Positions 17,613-27,013 of a stretch of 64,000 bases of DNA are shown piece after piece. Each line of letters opens with the position of its first letter. The stretch's first letter is position 1. The DNA lies in the NCBI GenBank assembly GCA_033105485.1, contig CP136956.1:1550001-1614000 (forward strand), in the 5' to 3' direction. This stretch comes from LVI-A0039 sp033105485. Lineage in GTDB: Bacteria; Bacillota_I; Bacilli_A; UBA3375. Under the pieces are notes generated by a model. The model was given only the letters and a program-made list of their open reading frames with translations. It ran no database searches and had not been told where the DNA came from. A program made the translations under genes and the position numbers.

Positions 17613-18530
17613 ATGAGTATTTTAATTTTTGGACACAAAAATCCAGACACTGATTCAGTAATCAGTAGTTTAATCATGGAGGACTTTTGCCGTCAGCAAG
17701 GTATCGACGCAAAAGCATGTATGTTAGGAGAGGTTAGTTTAGAGACTCAATATATCTTAGACTATTTAAATGTTGAAGCACCAACATACTTAGATAAAGT
17801 AGAAGCAGGACAAGAAGTAATTTTAGTAGACCACAATGAATTTGGTCAATCAGTAGATGGAATTGAAGAAGCGACAATTATCCGTGTAGTTGATCACCAT
17901 CGTGTAGCTAACTTTAATACAGCAGGACCATTAGACATGCGTTTAATGCCAGTTGGATGTACAGCTACAATCTTAAACATGTTATATAAAGAGAACGGTT
18001 TAACAATTGATAAGAAAGTTGCAACTATGATGGTAAGCGCTATTTGTAGTGATACTTTATTATTCAAGTCACCAACAACAACAAAAGTTGATGAAACTGT
18101 AGCTCGCGAACTTGCAGCTGAGTTTGACATTGATTTAGAAACATATGCAATGGAAATGTTAAAAGCAGGAACTGATTTATCATCTAAAACAGATGAAGAG
18201 GTAATGTCAATTGATAGTAAGCAATTCTCAGTAGGAGATCGTTTATTTGAAGTTGCGCAAGTTAATACTGCTGATATTGATGATTTAGTAGAAACTAGAT
18301 TAGAAGCATTAACTAATGTTATGGAAGCTAAAATTGAAAAAGATGGATTAGGAATGTTCTTACTTATGGTTACTGACATTGTAAACAGTAATTCGCTTTT
18401 AGTACCACGTGGTAATGCTGAGGAAATTGAAAAGTTCGAGCAAAACTTTAATACAAAATTAGAAAATGGACAAGTTTTACTTGAAGGTGTTGTTTCTCGT
18501 AAAAAGCAAATTGTACCAAACTTAAAATAG
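17613..18530 (+). CDS. ppaC: Manganese-dependent (family II) inorganic pyrophosphatase
   Basis: This 305-residue protein starts ILIFGHKNPDTDSV and has DHNEFGQS, the DHH motif VVDHHRVANF near residue 95, PVGCTATI and the C-terminal SRKKQIVPNL substrate loop. Family II pyrophosphatases hydrolyse pyrophosphate to drive biosynthesis. ATG 17613 follows GGAAGGAGCA. The gene is separated by only seven bases from the first DegV gene, suggesting a shared transcript. Confidence 0.95.
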   Translation: MSILIFGHKNPDTDSVISSLIMEDFCRQQGIDAKACMLGEVSLETQYILDYLNVEAPTYLDKVEAGQEVILVDHNEFGQSVDGIEEATIIRVVDHHRVANFNTAGPLDMRLMPVGCTATILNMLYKENGLTIDKKVATMMVSAICSDTLLFKSPTTTKVDETVARELAAEFDIDLETYAMEMLKAGTDLSSKTDEEVMSIDSKQFSVGDRLFEVAQVNTADIDDLVETRLEALTNVMEAKIEKDGLGMFLLMVTDIVNSNSLLVPRGNAEEIEKFEQNFNTKLENGQVLLEGVVSRKKQIVPNLK

Positions 18531-18537
18531 GGGTAAG

Positions 18538-19374
18538 ATGAAGAAAATTGGAATTGTAACAAGTTCACCAATATGTAAAACTGAGAGGATAAAAAAGAGT
18601 GATTTAATTGTTGGAGAAGTCGTTTTATCACTGTATATTGATGATGTTGAATACAACAGTCATACAATTACACAAACTGAATTATTTGAAAAAATGAGAA
18701 ATGATGGAGTTATGCCAACAACTGCTCAACCAAGTCCAGGACACATAAGTGACGTAGTTGAATCAGCACTTGAGAAAGCTGAAAAGTTAATTATTCCAAT
18801 GCCTCACGAGAGTCTTTCAGGAACTTATCAAAATGTGGTAAATGTTGTTAAAGAATGTTCAAGACCAGATGATGTTTTTGTTATTGCCACTAATAGTATT
18901 GCTATTAGTGAAACTGCAGTTGTAACAAAAGCAATTGACTTAATTGAAGATGGGGAAACATTTGAAGCAATTTGTAATATGTTAATTGAATTTAATAACC
19001 GTTTATTAACATATGCATACCCAGGGTCGACAAGTCACTTAAGAAAGTCAGGGCGAATTACTAACTCACAAGCTTTATTATTAGGAGCATTACACATTAG
19101 AGTACAAATCAAATGTGATGGTGGTGCACCTCATAGTAGCGCTAAAGGTCGTGGTGAGAAATTCGTACTAAAGAATATCGAAGAAGAACTAGCGAATGTA
19201 AATGTAGAACATATATACTATACGTCGCTTGAAGAATCTGAGAAACTAAGAAGTGCAATTTTCAAAATGTTTGAAAAAAATAATTATGCATATACTGAAA
19301 CAGATATTGCAGATGCAATACCTTGTGTACACTTTGGTGAAAATACATTAGGTTTCACAGTTGTGTGTAAATAG
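18538..19374 (+). CDS. DegV/FakB family fatty-acid-binding protein, copy 1
   Basis: This 278-residue protein has the DegV signatures PTTAQPSPG near residue 61, the PHESLSGTYQN loop and a C-terminal HLRKSGRI segment. FakB proteins bind a fatty acid that FakA phosphorylates for phospholipid synthesis. No fakA is visible in this window. It overlaps no neighbour and is followed eight bases later by a paralogue, so the pair may bind different fatty acids. Specificity cannot be read from the sequence. Confidence 0.85.
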   Translation: MKKIGIVTSSPICKTERIKKSDLIVGEVVLSLYIDDVEYNSHTITQTELFEKMRNDGVMPTTAQPSPGHISDVVESALEKAEKLIIPMPHESLSGTYQNVVNVVKECSRPDDVFVIATNSIAISETAVVTKAIDLIEDGETFEAICNMLIEFNNRLLTYAYPGSTSHLRKSGRITNSQALLLGALHIRVQIKCDGGAPHSSAKGRGEKFVLKNIEEELANVNVEHIYYTSLEESEKLRSAIFKMFEKNNYAYTETDIADAIPCVHFGENTLGFTVVCK

Positions 19375-19382
19375 GAGAGAAG

Positions 19383-20222
19383 ATGAATACAGGTTTGATT
19401 TTGATGTCAACTGCTTCTAAAACGAAAACAATGGAAGGAAGCAGACGTTTTATTAGTGATGTTATTGAATTACAAATTGTGTTTGATGATAATCCAGTTA
19501 ATAGTAGTGAAATGAGTTTAGATACATTATTTAAAAAGGTTGATGAAACTGGAACAATTCCACAAACATCACAACCAACACCATTTTCAATTGAAGAGGC
19601 GATTAATCGAGGTTTTAAAACGTTTGATAATCTTGTAATTGTAACTCCTCACAGTGAAATATCAGGAACTTACCAAAACTGTGTAAATGTTGTAAGTGAA
19701 CATCAAAACAGTAATAACATTAAAGTTATTCAAGTTAATGGTGGTATTGCAATTACGGAGGCGATGCTTATTGATGAGTGTTTAAACTTAATTGAAGTTG
19801 GAACTGAATTTGGAGAGTTATCAACAAAGTTAGATGCATTTAATAAAAAGCTTGTTATCTATACATTCCCAGGAGACTTTGAATACTTAAAAGTTTCAGG
19901 GCGTGTAAAAGGTGCAACTGCATTAATTTTAAATGCTTTAAATATTCGTGTCGTTATTAAGATGGAAGGTGGAAAGCCGATCATTGATAATAAAGGACGT
20001 GGAGATAAATCAGTTCTTAAATACATTACAAGCGAGTTTAAAGCAGATACAATTGAGCGTGTTTATTACACAGCGATTAAAGATAATGCGAAGATGCGTG
20101 AAGCTGTTATTAAATTATTGGCAGATAATGGAATCGAAGTAGAGATGACAGAAGAAGCTAATAGTGTACCAGCAGCACACTTAGGACCAAATAACTTTGG
20201 ATTAGGTGTTTTATACAAATAA
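19383..20222 (+). CDS. DegV/FakB family fatty-acid-binding protein, copy 2
   Basis: This 279-residue paralogue has PQTSQPTPF, PHSEISGTYQN, LKVSGRVKGATALILNAL and a C-terminal PAAHLGPNNFGLG. The GGAGAGAAG ribosome-binding site spans the gap from the first copy. It is the last gene of the ppaC-degV-degV set, before a strong terminator. The two copies differ around the ligand pocket landmarks, compatible with distinct lipid preferences. Confidence 0.85.
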   Translation: MNTGLILMSTASKTKTMEGSRRFISDVIELQIVFDDNPVNSSEMSLDTLFKKVDETGTIPQTSQPTPFSIEEAINRGFKTFDNLVIVTPHSEISGTYQNCVNVVSEHQNSNNIKVIQVNGGIAITEAMLIDECLNLIEVGTEFGELSTKLDAFNKKLVIYTFPGDFEYLKVSGRVKGATALILNALNIRVVIKMEGGKPIIDNKGRGDKSVLKYITSEFKADTIERVYYTAIKDNAKMREAVIKLLADNGIEVEMTEEANSVPAAHLGPNNFGLGVLYK

Positions 20223-20226
20223 AAAA

Positions 20227-20254
20227 CTTATGGGTTTTCCCATAAGCTTTTTTT
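20227..20254. terminator. Shared terminator between convergent genes
   Basis: CTTATGGG / CCCATAAG with a TTTT loop (20227-20246) is followed by a T-tract and preceded by AAAAAA. It can serve degV copy 2 and the leftward lipoprotein gene. Confidence 0.88.
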
Positions 20255-20257
20255 ATA

Positions 20258-20941
20258 TTATATTTCTGATTGCTCTGCATCACCTAAAATTGACCCAAGG
20301 CTATCAGCATCAATACTGCTGTCTGTTTCTGCTGGTAAAGCTAATTCTTCAGTTTCTTTAAACGTTAAGTAAATCTCACCAGTTTCTTCAGTTGTTACAA
20401 TTAGTTGTAAACCATCATCAGTTGTAACTGCTAAGTGGTCTTCTAAACCTGTAATTTGATATTTATTTGGTTCAGTATTTACAACAAGTTCATCTAAAGT
20501 TTTCCCACCAATTACACTATCGATTGCATCAATCCCAGTCGCATCAGTAGCTATTGTTTTGTTACCTTTAGGTAAATTAGTAATTACATCTTTATAAGTC
20601 ATAACTTCTTTTAGTTCACCAACTTGGTTAATGTCATAACTTTTCTTGATCCAAGAACCAAGAACTGAGATATACATTGTGTCTTTACTTAAGTAAATCT
20701 CTGTACCATCAATTGTCATTTTCATTAAGTCGTTTTTTGTGTCAAAGATATAACTAATTTCAAAGCTAGTTCCATCTAAGTCAGTTCCAGTATCACTAAA
20801 TGTAGAACCAAGAACGATTTCAATACTATTTGCATTTGAAATTGGTTTTACATCACTTACAAATGTGCCATAGTCAGTTTTAGCACCACAACCAGCTAGA
20901 ACAATAAGTAATGATGTTGCTATAATTAAAATTTTCTTCAT
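20258..20941 (-). CDS. Putative lipoprotein of unknown function
   Basis: This 227-residue protein starts MKKILIIATSLLIVLAGCG, a type II signal peptide with the lipobox LAGC at Cys18. It should be lipid-anchored outside the membrane. The mature part is rich in Asp, Thr and Glu and contains strand-like segments (SIEIVLGSTFSDTG, TMYISVLGSWIKKSYD), somewhat like lipid-carrier or YjgL/DUF6612-like lipoproteins, but no confident family match is made. ATG 20941 is chosen for the signal peptide and the AAGGAGACAC site. It is a single-gene unit facing the str operon promoter. Confidence 0.75.
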   Translation of the reverse strand: MKKILIIATSLLIVLAGCGAKTDYGTFVSDVKPISNANSIEIVLGSTFSDTGTDLDGTSFEISYIFDTKNDLMKMTIDGTEIYLSKDTMYISVLGSWIKKSYDINQVGELKEVMTYKDVITNLPKGNKTIATDATGIDAIDSVIGGKTLDELVVNTEPNKYQITGLEDHLAVTTDDGLQLIVTTEETGEIYLTFKETEELALPAETDSSIDADSLGSILGDAEQSEI

Positions 20942-21024
20942 GTGTCTCCTTGCTTCTATCATATCACATATGCAATAAATAACATTATTCAATTTTTGGG
21001 ACACTCGGGGTCATGTAAAAATTC

Positions 21025-21053
21025 TTGCAAACAACGTGCTAGTTTGGTATAAT
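21025..21053 (+). promoter_or_regulatory. Promoter of the str operon
   Basis: TTGCAA (21025-21030), a 17-base spacer and TATAAT (21048-21053), preceded by TGG, form a near-consensus sigma-A promoter about 55 bases upstream of rpsL. The leader contains GGGT/ACCC pairing around 21061-21075 that could form a small hairpin. Confidence 0.9.
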
Positions 21054-21106
21054 TACTATTGGGGTTTAAGACACCCGAGATAATGTAGAGAAAAGGAGGG
21101 TAAATT

Positions 21107-21517
21107 ATGCCAACTATTAATCAATTAGTAAGAAAAGGTCGTCAAGACAAAATCAAAAAAAGTAAGTCACCTGCACTAGGTTTAGGGTACAACTCAATCA
21201 AAAGAGAATACACTAACTATGCATCACCACAAAAAAGAGGTGTTTGTACACGTGTAGGAACTATGACTCCACGTAAACCAAACTCGGCGTTACGTAAATA
21301 TGCCAGAGTTCGTTTATCAAACGGGTTAGAAGTTACTGCTTACATTCCAGGTATTGGACACAACTTACAAGAGCACTCTGTAGTTCTTTTAAGAGGTGGA
21401 CGTACGAAAGACTTAGGTGGGGTTCGTTATAAAGTAGTTCGTGGTACATTAGATACTGCAGGAGTTAACGGACGTATGCAAAGTCGTTCAAAATATGGTG
21501 CTAAGAGACCTAAATAA
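21107..21517 (+). CDS. rpsL: 30S ribosomal protein S12 (Arg at the streptomycin-site Lys56 position)
   Basis: This 136-residue protein matches S12 throughout (MPTINQLVRKGR, SPQKRGVCTRVGTMTP, YIPGIGHNLQEHSVVL). S12 lies in the decoding centre of the small subunit. The conserved PKKPNSALRK reads PRKPNSALRK here: residue 56 (B. subtilis numbering) is Arg, codon CGT at 21272-21274. K56R in B. subtilis and K42R in E. coli are known streptomycin-resistance substitutions. A strong AAAGGAGGG ribosome-binding site precedes the ATG. Confidence 0.98.
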   Translation: MPTINQLVRKGRQDKIKKSKSPALGLGYNSIKREYTNYASPQKRGVCTRVGTMTPRKPNSALRKYARVRLSNGLEVTAYIPGIGHNLQEHSVVLLRGGRTKDLGGVRYKVVRGTLDTAGVNGRMQSRSKYGAKRPK

Positions 21518-21544
21518 TAAAAACAAAGTAAGGGAGGTATAAAT

Positions 21545-22015
21545 ATGCCACGTAAAGCAAGACCAGCTAAAAGAGAAGTATTAGCAGATCCAATTTACAA
21601 CTCAAAAACAATCACAAAGTTAATCAATAAAATGATGAAAGGTGGTAAGAAACAAACATCTGAATCAATTTTATATTCAGCTTTCAACATTGTTGCTGAG
21701 CAAACTGGACGCGAACCTTTAGAGGTTTTCCAAGAAGCTATGGACAACATTCAACCATTATTAGAAGTTAAATCAACTCGTATTGGTGGAACTAACTACC
21801 AAATTCCAATGGAAGTTTCAGAAGAAAGAAAAGAAACTTTAGCATTAAGATGGTTAGTTAACTATTCTCGTTTAAGAAACGAAAAATCTATGGACTTACG
21901 TTTAGCACGTGAAATCATGGATGCAGCAAACGGAACAGGTGCTTCAGTTAAGAAAAAAGAAGACACTCACCGTATGGCGGAAGCAAACAAAGCATTTGCT
22001 CACTACCGTCGTTAA
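21545..22015 (+). CDS. rpsG: 30S ribosomal protein S7
   Basis: This 156-residue protein starts MPRKARPAKREVLADPIYNS and contains MKGGKKQTSE and NPLLEVKSTRIGG-like (IQPLLEVKSTRIGGTNYQIP) segments of S7. S7 organises the head of the 30S subunit. The AAGGGAGG site precedes the ATG at normal spacing. It lies between rpsL and fusA as in most bacteria. Confidence 0.98.
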   Translation: MPRKARPAKREVLADPIYNSKTITKLINKMMKGGKKQTSESILYSAFNIVAEQTGREPLEVFQEAMDNIQPLLEVKSTRIGGTNYQIPMEVSEERKETLALRWLVNYSRLRNEKSMDLRLAREIMDAANGTGASVKKKEDTHRMAEANKAFAHYRR

Positions 22016-22048
22016 TAACAACATTTTTAAATTTAGAGAGGAGCAACA

Positions 22049-24118
22049 ATGGCTAAAAGAGAATTCTCATTAGAAAACACTCGTAATATCGGAATCATGG
22101 CTCACATCGATGCTGGTAAGACAACATGTACTGAGCGTATTCTTTACTATACAGGTAAAGTGCACAAAATCGGTGAAACACACGATGGTGCATCTCAAAT
22201 GGACTGGATGGAACAAGAACAAGAACGTGGTATTACGATTACGTCTGCTGCAACAACTGCGCAGTGGAATGGTAATAGAATCAACATTATCGATACACCA
22301 GGACACGTTGACTTCACTGTAGAAGTAGAACGTTCATTACGTGTATTAGATAGTGCGGTTGCAGTATTAGATGGACAAAGTGGAGTTGAGCCTCAAACTG
22401 AAACAGTTTGGCGTCAAGCTACTACTTACGGTGTACCTCGTATTGTATTCGTAAACAAAATGGATAAATTAGGTGCAGACTTTAAATATTCATTAAAAAC
22501 TTTAGATGATAGATTAGCAGCTGATGCTCACGCTATCCAGTTACCAATCGGTGCTGAAAACGACTTCAACGGAATCGTAGATTTAGTTGAAATGCGTGCT
22601 CACATCTATAAAGATGAAATCGGGGAAGACATTGAAATCACTGAAATTCCTGAAGACATGCTTGCAGATGCAGAAGAATTCCGTGAAACTTTAATCGATG
22701 CAGTTTCTGCTTACGATGATGCTTTCATGGAAAAATACTTAGAAGAAGGAGAAGTAACTGTTGAGGAGCTTAAAGCTGCTATCCGTACAGGAGTTGCAAC
22801 AGGTGAATTCTTCCCAGTAATGTGTGGTTCTGCATTCAAAAACAAAGGGGTACAATTATTATTAGATGCAGTAGTTGACTACTTACCATCTCCAGTAGAT
22901 GTACCAGCAATTAAAGGGATTTTACCTGATGGAAGCGAAGGTGAACGTCCATCATCTGATAGCGAACCTTTCTCTGCATTAGCGTTCAAAATCATGACTG
23001 ACCCTTACGTTGGTAAATTATCATTCTTCCGTGTGTACTCAGGTACATTAAGTTCAGGATCATATGTTTACAACTCAACTAAAGGTAAAAAAGAACGTGT
23101 AGGTCGTATCTTACAGATGCACGCCAACTCACGTGAAGAAATTTCAGAAGTATTCGCAGGAGATATCGCTGCTGCTGTAGGTCTTAAAGATACTACAACT
23201 GGTGATACTTTATGTGACGAGAAAAATGAAATTATCTTAGAATCAATGGAATTCCCAGAGCCAGTAATCTCTGTAGCTATTGAGCCTAAAACAAAAGGTG
23301 ACCAAGATAAAATGGGTATCGCTCTTCAAAAATTAGCTGAAGAAGATCCAACTTTCAGAACATATACTGATGAAGAAACTAACCAAACAATTATCTCAGG
23401 GATGGGTGAGTTACACTTAGATATCATCGTTGATCGTATGAAACGTGAATTCAAAGTTGACGCAAACGTAGGTGCTCCTCAAGTATCTTACCGTGAGACA
23501 TTTAAACAACAAGCTGAAGCTGAAGGTAAATACATTAAACAATCAGGTGGACGTGGACAATACGGTCACGTTTGGATTGAATTTACTCCAGTTGAAGCAG
23601 GAGAAGGATTCTCTTTCGAAGACAACATTGTTGGTGGGGTAGTACCTCGTGAATACATCAAGTCAATCGAAAAAGGATTAGTTGACGCAATGAAGACAGG
23701 GGCAATGGCTGGTTATCCATTAATCGACGTAAAAGCACGTTTATTTGATGGTTCTTACCACGATGTCGATTCTTCTGAGCAAGCTTACCAAATCGCAGCA
23801 TCTATGGCAATGAAGGAAGCATACAAATTATGTAAGCCAGCTTTATTAGAGCCAATTATGCGTGTTGACGTAACTACTCCGGATGAGTACATGGGAGACG
23901 TAATGGGTGACATTTCATCTCGTCGTGGAGCTATCCAAGGACAAGAAAATAGAGGGAACGCATTAATCATTACTGCATTCGTACCTTTATCAGAAATGTT
24001 CGGTTATGCAACAGACTTACGTACTTATACACAAGGACGTGCTACATACTCAATGACTATGGATCACTATGATGAGTGTCCAGCAAACATCGCTGAGGGT
24101 GTAATTAACAAAAGATAA
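22049..24118 (+). CDS. fusA: Translation elongation factor G
   Basis: This 689-residue GTPase has G1 AHIDAGKTT near residue 17, the DTPGHVDFT G3 motif near 82 and the VNKMDK G4 motif near 136. It ends in the usual EF-G domains IV and V (GRGQYGHVWIEF, RRGAIQGQE). EF-G drives ribosomal translocation. The GAGAGGAGC site precedes the ATG. A separate tuf promoter lies downstream. Confidence 0.98.
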   Translation: MAKREFSLENTRNIGIMAHIDAGKTTCTERILYYTGKVHKIGETHDGASQMDWMEQEQERGITITSAATTAQWNGNRINIIDTPGHVDFTVEVERSLRVLDSAVAVLDGQSGVEPQTETVWRQATTYGVPRIVFVNKMDKLGADFKYSLKTLDDRLAADAHAIQLPIGAENDFNGIVDLVEMRAHIYKDEIGEDIEITEIPEDMLADAEEFRETLIDAVSAYDDAFMEKYLEEGEVTVEELKAAIRTGVATGEFFPVMCGSAFKNKGVQLLLDAVVDYLPSPVDVPAIKGILPDGSEGERPSSDSEPFSALAFKIMTDPYVGKLSFFRVYSGTLSSGSYVYNSTKGKKERVGRILQMHANSREEISEVFAGDIAAAVGLKDTTTGDTLCDEKNEIILESMEFPEPVISVAIEPKTKGDQDKMGIALQKLAEEDPTFRTYTDEETNQTIISGMGELHLDIIVDRMKREFKVDANVGAPQVSYRETFKQQAEAEGKYIKQSGGRGQYGHVWIEFTPVEAGEGFSFEDNIVGGVVPREYIKSIEKGLVDAMKTGAMAGYPLIDVKARLFDGSYHDVDSSEQAYQIAASMAMKEAYKLCKPALLEPIMRVDVTTPDEYMGDVMGDISSRRGAIQGQENRGNALIITAFVPLSEMFGYATDLRTYTQGRATYSMTMDHYDECPANIAEGVINKR

Positions 24119-24160
24119 CTAATGCTTTTAGCTAGAAAATACAATTATTTATAAAAATGC

Positions 24161-24189
24161 TTGTGTTTTCTACTATTATCTAGTAAAAT
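24161..24189 (+). promoter_or_regulatory. Promoter of tuf
   Basis: TTGTGT (24161-24166), a 17-base spacer and TAAAAT (24184-24189) lie in the fusA-tuf gap, 32 bases before the tuf ATG. It would give tuf extra transcription over the str operon. Confidence 0.75.
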
Positions 24190-24221
24190 ATAAAAGAAAA
24201 AATATTATTTAGGAGGCTAAC

Positions 24222-25409
24222 ATGGCTAAGGAAAAATTTGACCGTACCAAAGAACACGTTAACGTTGGGACATTAGGACACGTTGACCACGGTAAAACTA
24301 CATTAACTGCTGCTATTACTACTGTATTAGCAAAATCTGGAGGAGCTGAAGCTCAAGCATATGACCAAATCGATGGTGCACCAGAAGAAAGAGAAAGAGG
24401 GATTACTATCTCAACTGCACACGTTGAGTACGAAACTGAAACTCGTCACTACGCACACGTTGACTGTCCAGGTCACGCGGATTACGTTAAAAACATGATC
24501 ACAGGTGCTGCACAAATGGATGGAGCTATCTTAGTAGTAGCTGCAACTGATGGACCAATGCCACAAACTCGTGAGCACATCTTATTATCAGGACAATTAG
24601 GAGTACCTCGTATGGTTGTATTCTTAAACAAAGTTGATATGGTTGAAGATGAAGAATTAGTAGAATTAGTAGAAATGGAAGTTCGTGACTTATTATCTGA
24701 GTACGACTTTGATGGAGATGAAGCTCCAGTAATCGCTGGTTCAGCATTAAAAGCATTAGAAGGTGACGCTGATTACGAAGCTAAAATTCACGAATTAATG
24801 GAAGCTGTAGATACTTACATCGAAGCTCCTGAAAAAGACATTGACAAGCCATTCATGATGCCAGTTGAGGACGTATTCTCAATCACTGGACGTGGTACTG
24901 TTGCTACTGGACGTGTTGAAAGAGGACGTTTAGAAGTAAACAAGGAAGTTGAAGCTGTTGGTATCATCGAAGAGCCATTCACTACAACTGTTACAGGAAT
25001 CGAAATGTTCCGTAAATTATTAGATTACGCAGAAGCTGGAGATAACGTAGGATTATTACTTCGTGGTGTTGACCGTGAAGGTATCCAACGTGGACAAGTT
25101 TTATGTGAAACTGGATCAATCACTCCACATAAAGTATTCGAATCTGAAGTTTACGTTTTAAGTAAAGACGAAGGTGGACGTCACACTCCATTCTTCAACA
25201 ACTACCGTCCACAGTTCTACTTCAGAACTACTGACGTTACAGGTTCAATTGAATTACCAGCAGGAACTGAAATGGTTATGCCTGGTGACAACACAAAAAT
25301 GACTGTTAAATTAATTGCACCAGTTGCAATCGAATTAGGAACTAAGTTCTCTATCCGTGAAGGTGGACGTACTGTAGGTGCTGGTTCAGTAACTAACATC
25401 ATTGAATAA
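24222..25409 (+). CDS. tuf: Translation elongation factor Tu
   Basis: This 395-residue protein has G1 GHVDHGKTT near residue 19, DCPGHADYV near 81 and the NKVDMV G4 motif near 136. It continues through EF-Tu domains 2 and 3 (RGTVATGRVERG, GGRHTPFFNNYRPQFYFR). EF-Tu delivers aminoacyl-tRNA to the ribosome. A strong AGGAGG ribosome-binding site and its own promoter fit high expression. Elfamycin resistance status cannot be judged. Confidence 0.99.
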   Translation: MAKEKFDRTKEHVNVGTLGHVDHGKTTLTAAITTVLAKSGGAEAQAYDQIDGAPEERERGITISTAHVEYETETRHYAHVDCPGHADYVKNMITGAAQMDGAILVVAATDGPMPQTREHILLSGQLGVPRMVVFLNKVDMVEDEELVELVEMEVRDLLSEYDFDGDEAPVIAGSALKALEGDADYEAKIHELMEAVDTYIEAPEKDIDKPFMMPVEDVFSITGRGTVATGRVERGRLEVNKEVEAVGIIEEPFTTTVTGIEMFRKLLDYAEAGDNVGLLLRGVDREGIQRGQVLCETGSITPHKVFESEVYVLSKDEGGRHTPFFNNYRPQFYFRTTDVTGSIELPAGTEMVMPGDNTKMTVKLIAPVAIELGTKFSIREGGRTVGAGSVTNIIE

Positions 25410-25436
25410 TTATATCTTTAATTATTTATAAAAAGG

Positions 25437-25460
25437 AAAAGGGGTTTACCCCTTTTTTTT
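25437..25460 (+). terminator. Terminator of the str operon / tuf
   Basis: AAAAGGGG pairs with CCCCTTTT around a TTTA loop, ending in eight Ts. Confidence 0.93.
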
Positions 25461-25507
25461 ATATTTATTTACTTATGAATATTTTATAGGTAAGTCTGTA
25501 TAGAAAG

Positions 25508-25536
25508 TTTTCATAGTCGTAAATAATTGCTATAAT
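25508..25536 (+). promoter_or_regulatory. Promoter of alr
   Basis: TTTTCA (25508-25513), a 17-base spacer and TATAAT (25531-25536) lie 22 bases before the ATG. Confidence 0.7.
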
Positions 25537-25557
25537 AATATATAGAAAGTGAGTACC

Positions 25558-26580
25558 ATGAATCATTTATTGAAATTAGACAAAAATAAAGTTGAGCACA
25601 ATATTGAGAAATGTCGAGGCGATAAAGATGTGTGCCTTATGGTAAAAGCCAATTGCTATGGAATGGGTAATACTGGTTTGCAGTTATTACTTGACCTTGG
25701 TTATAAATTCTTTGGTGTTTCGACACTTGAGGAAGCTTTAAACGTAAGAAGACTTAGTAGTAGTGCTAAGATATTAATAGTTTCATATATTGCCCCAGAA
25801 GATGTACAAGTATGTATTGATAATAATATTACGATTACAGTTTATGATTTTACTATTTTACAACAGTTAACATCTGATAGTTTATTTCACTTAAAAGTTG
25901 ATACGAATATGGGTCGCTTAGGATTCCAACTTGATGAACTGGACGATGTTTGTAACTTCCTTATTGATCGTCACTTATACCCTGAAGGAATATTCTCTCA
26001 TCTTGCATGCGCTAGTGATGAAGTCAAAACGAAAGAAGCAATCACTAATTTTGAATATGCACTTAATATTTTTGAAGATTTCAAGTTTGAGTATATTCAC
26101 TTATTAAATACTTATGGTAGCCTTAATTACGATACCGAGTTCGATAATCTAGTTCGCATTGGTATTGGAATGTGGGGCTATTTAGCTGATCAAAATGAAG
26201 CAGAGTTAAGTAGAACTAAACTAGATCCTGCTTTAAGTTTGGATTTAACCATCTCGCATGTTAAGGACTATGACGGATATGTTAGTTATGATCATTTAGA
26301 TAATGTTGAAGGAACGGTACTTACAATTCCACTAGGATATCATGATGGTTTTGGTAGAGCGTTTAGAGGCTACGCGATTCCCTCAGTAGGAACAGTAGTC
26401 GGTAATGTTAATATGTGTCAACATATGGTTTTAGCAGATGAAGGTAAAACATTTAACAAAGGACAACTAGTAACTTTGTTTACTGGTAATCAACTATATG
26501 ATTTGTGTAAGCATGGTAAGATGACGACCTATGAGTTTCTAGTTCATCTTTCGAATCGTATTGAACGAGTTACTCAGTAA
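25558..26580 (+). CDS. alr: Alanine racemase
   Basis: This 340-residue PLP enzyme has the Schiff-base lysine segment CLMVKANCYGMG near residue 30, KVDTNMGRLGF near 116, GIGMWGYL near 205 and the catalytic-Tyr segment IPLGYHDGFGRAF near 260. It interconverts L- and D-alanine for peptidoglycan. The usual KANAYGHG is KANCYGMG, and the C-terminal domain is a little short. ATG 25558 is preferred over GTG 25549 for spacing to GAAAGTGAG. It stands alone behind its own promoter. Confidence 0.85.
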   Translation: MNHLLKLDKNKVEHNIEKCRGDKDVCLMVKANCYGMGNTGLQLLLDLGYKFFGVSTLEEALNVRRLSSSAKILIVSYIAPEDVQVCIDNNITITVYDFTILQQLTSDSLFHLKVDTNMGRLGFQLDELDDVCNFLIDRHLYPEGIFSHLACASDEVKTKEAITNFEYALNIFEDFKFEYIHLLNTYGSLNYDTEFDNLVRIGIGMWGYLADQNEAELSRTKLDPALSLDLTISHVKDYDGYVSYDHLDNVEGTVLTIPLGYHDGFGRAFRGYAIPSVGTVVGNVNMCQHMVLADEGKTFNKGQLVTLFTGNQLYDLCKHGKMTTYEFLVHLSNRIERVTQ

Positions 26581-26660
26581 GCAATAGACTTGCAACTAGT
26601 GTGCTTTTTTGATATAACTATATAGTAATATCAAAACGTATTTTTAATAAAGGAGTTAAA

Positions 26661-26969
26661 ATGGCAATTGTATATGCAGATAACAACAACTTTGAAGAAG
26701 CTGTTGCAAATGGAGTAACAATCGTTGACTTCTACGCTGATTGGTGTGGACCTTGTCAAATGATTGCTCCAGAATTAGATAAATTAGTAACTATGACGAC
26801 TGAAGGACAAAACGTAGTAAAAGTAAACGTTGATAACGCACCTGAAATCGCTGGAAAATTTGGAGTTATGTCTATTCCAACAATCATCAAGTTCAAAGAT
26901 GGACAACAAGTAGATAAGCGAGTAGGAATTGCTACTGCTGAAGATCTAAAAGCTTGGATGGAACAATAA
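26661..26969 (+). CDS. trxA: Thioredoxin
   Basis: This 102-residue protein has FYADWCGPCQMIAPEL, with the redox-active CGPC pair near residue 30, and the cis-proline segment MSIPTIIKF near 73. Thioredoxin reduces protein disulfides in the cytoplasm. The AAAGGAG site precedes the ATG. It is a single gene with its own terminator. Confidence 0.96.
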   Translation: MAIVYADNNNFEEAVANGVTIVDFYADWCGPCQMIAPELDKLVTMTTEGQNVVKVNVDNAPEIAGKFGVMSIPTIIKFKDGQQVDKRVGIATAEDLKAWMEQ

Positions 26970-26971
26970 GA

Positions 26972-27000
26972 AAAGTGTCGATTCTCGACGCTTTTTTTTT
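26972..27000 (+). terminator. Terminator of trxA
   Basis: AAAGTGTCGA pairs with TCGACGCTTT around a TTC loop (one G-T pair), followed by a long T-tract. Confidence 0.92.
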
Positions 27001-27013
27001 ATGTTTTTCCTTT

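Noticed and set aside
21004..21078. CTCGGGGTC and GACACCCGAG flanking the str promoter as an operator pair
   Set aside because: The match is imperfect and one half lies before the transcription start; nothing else supports regulation.
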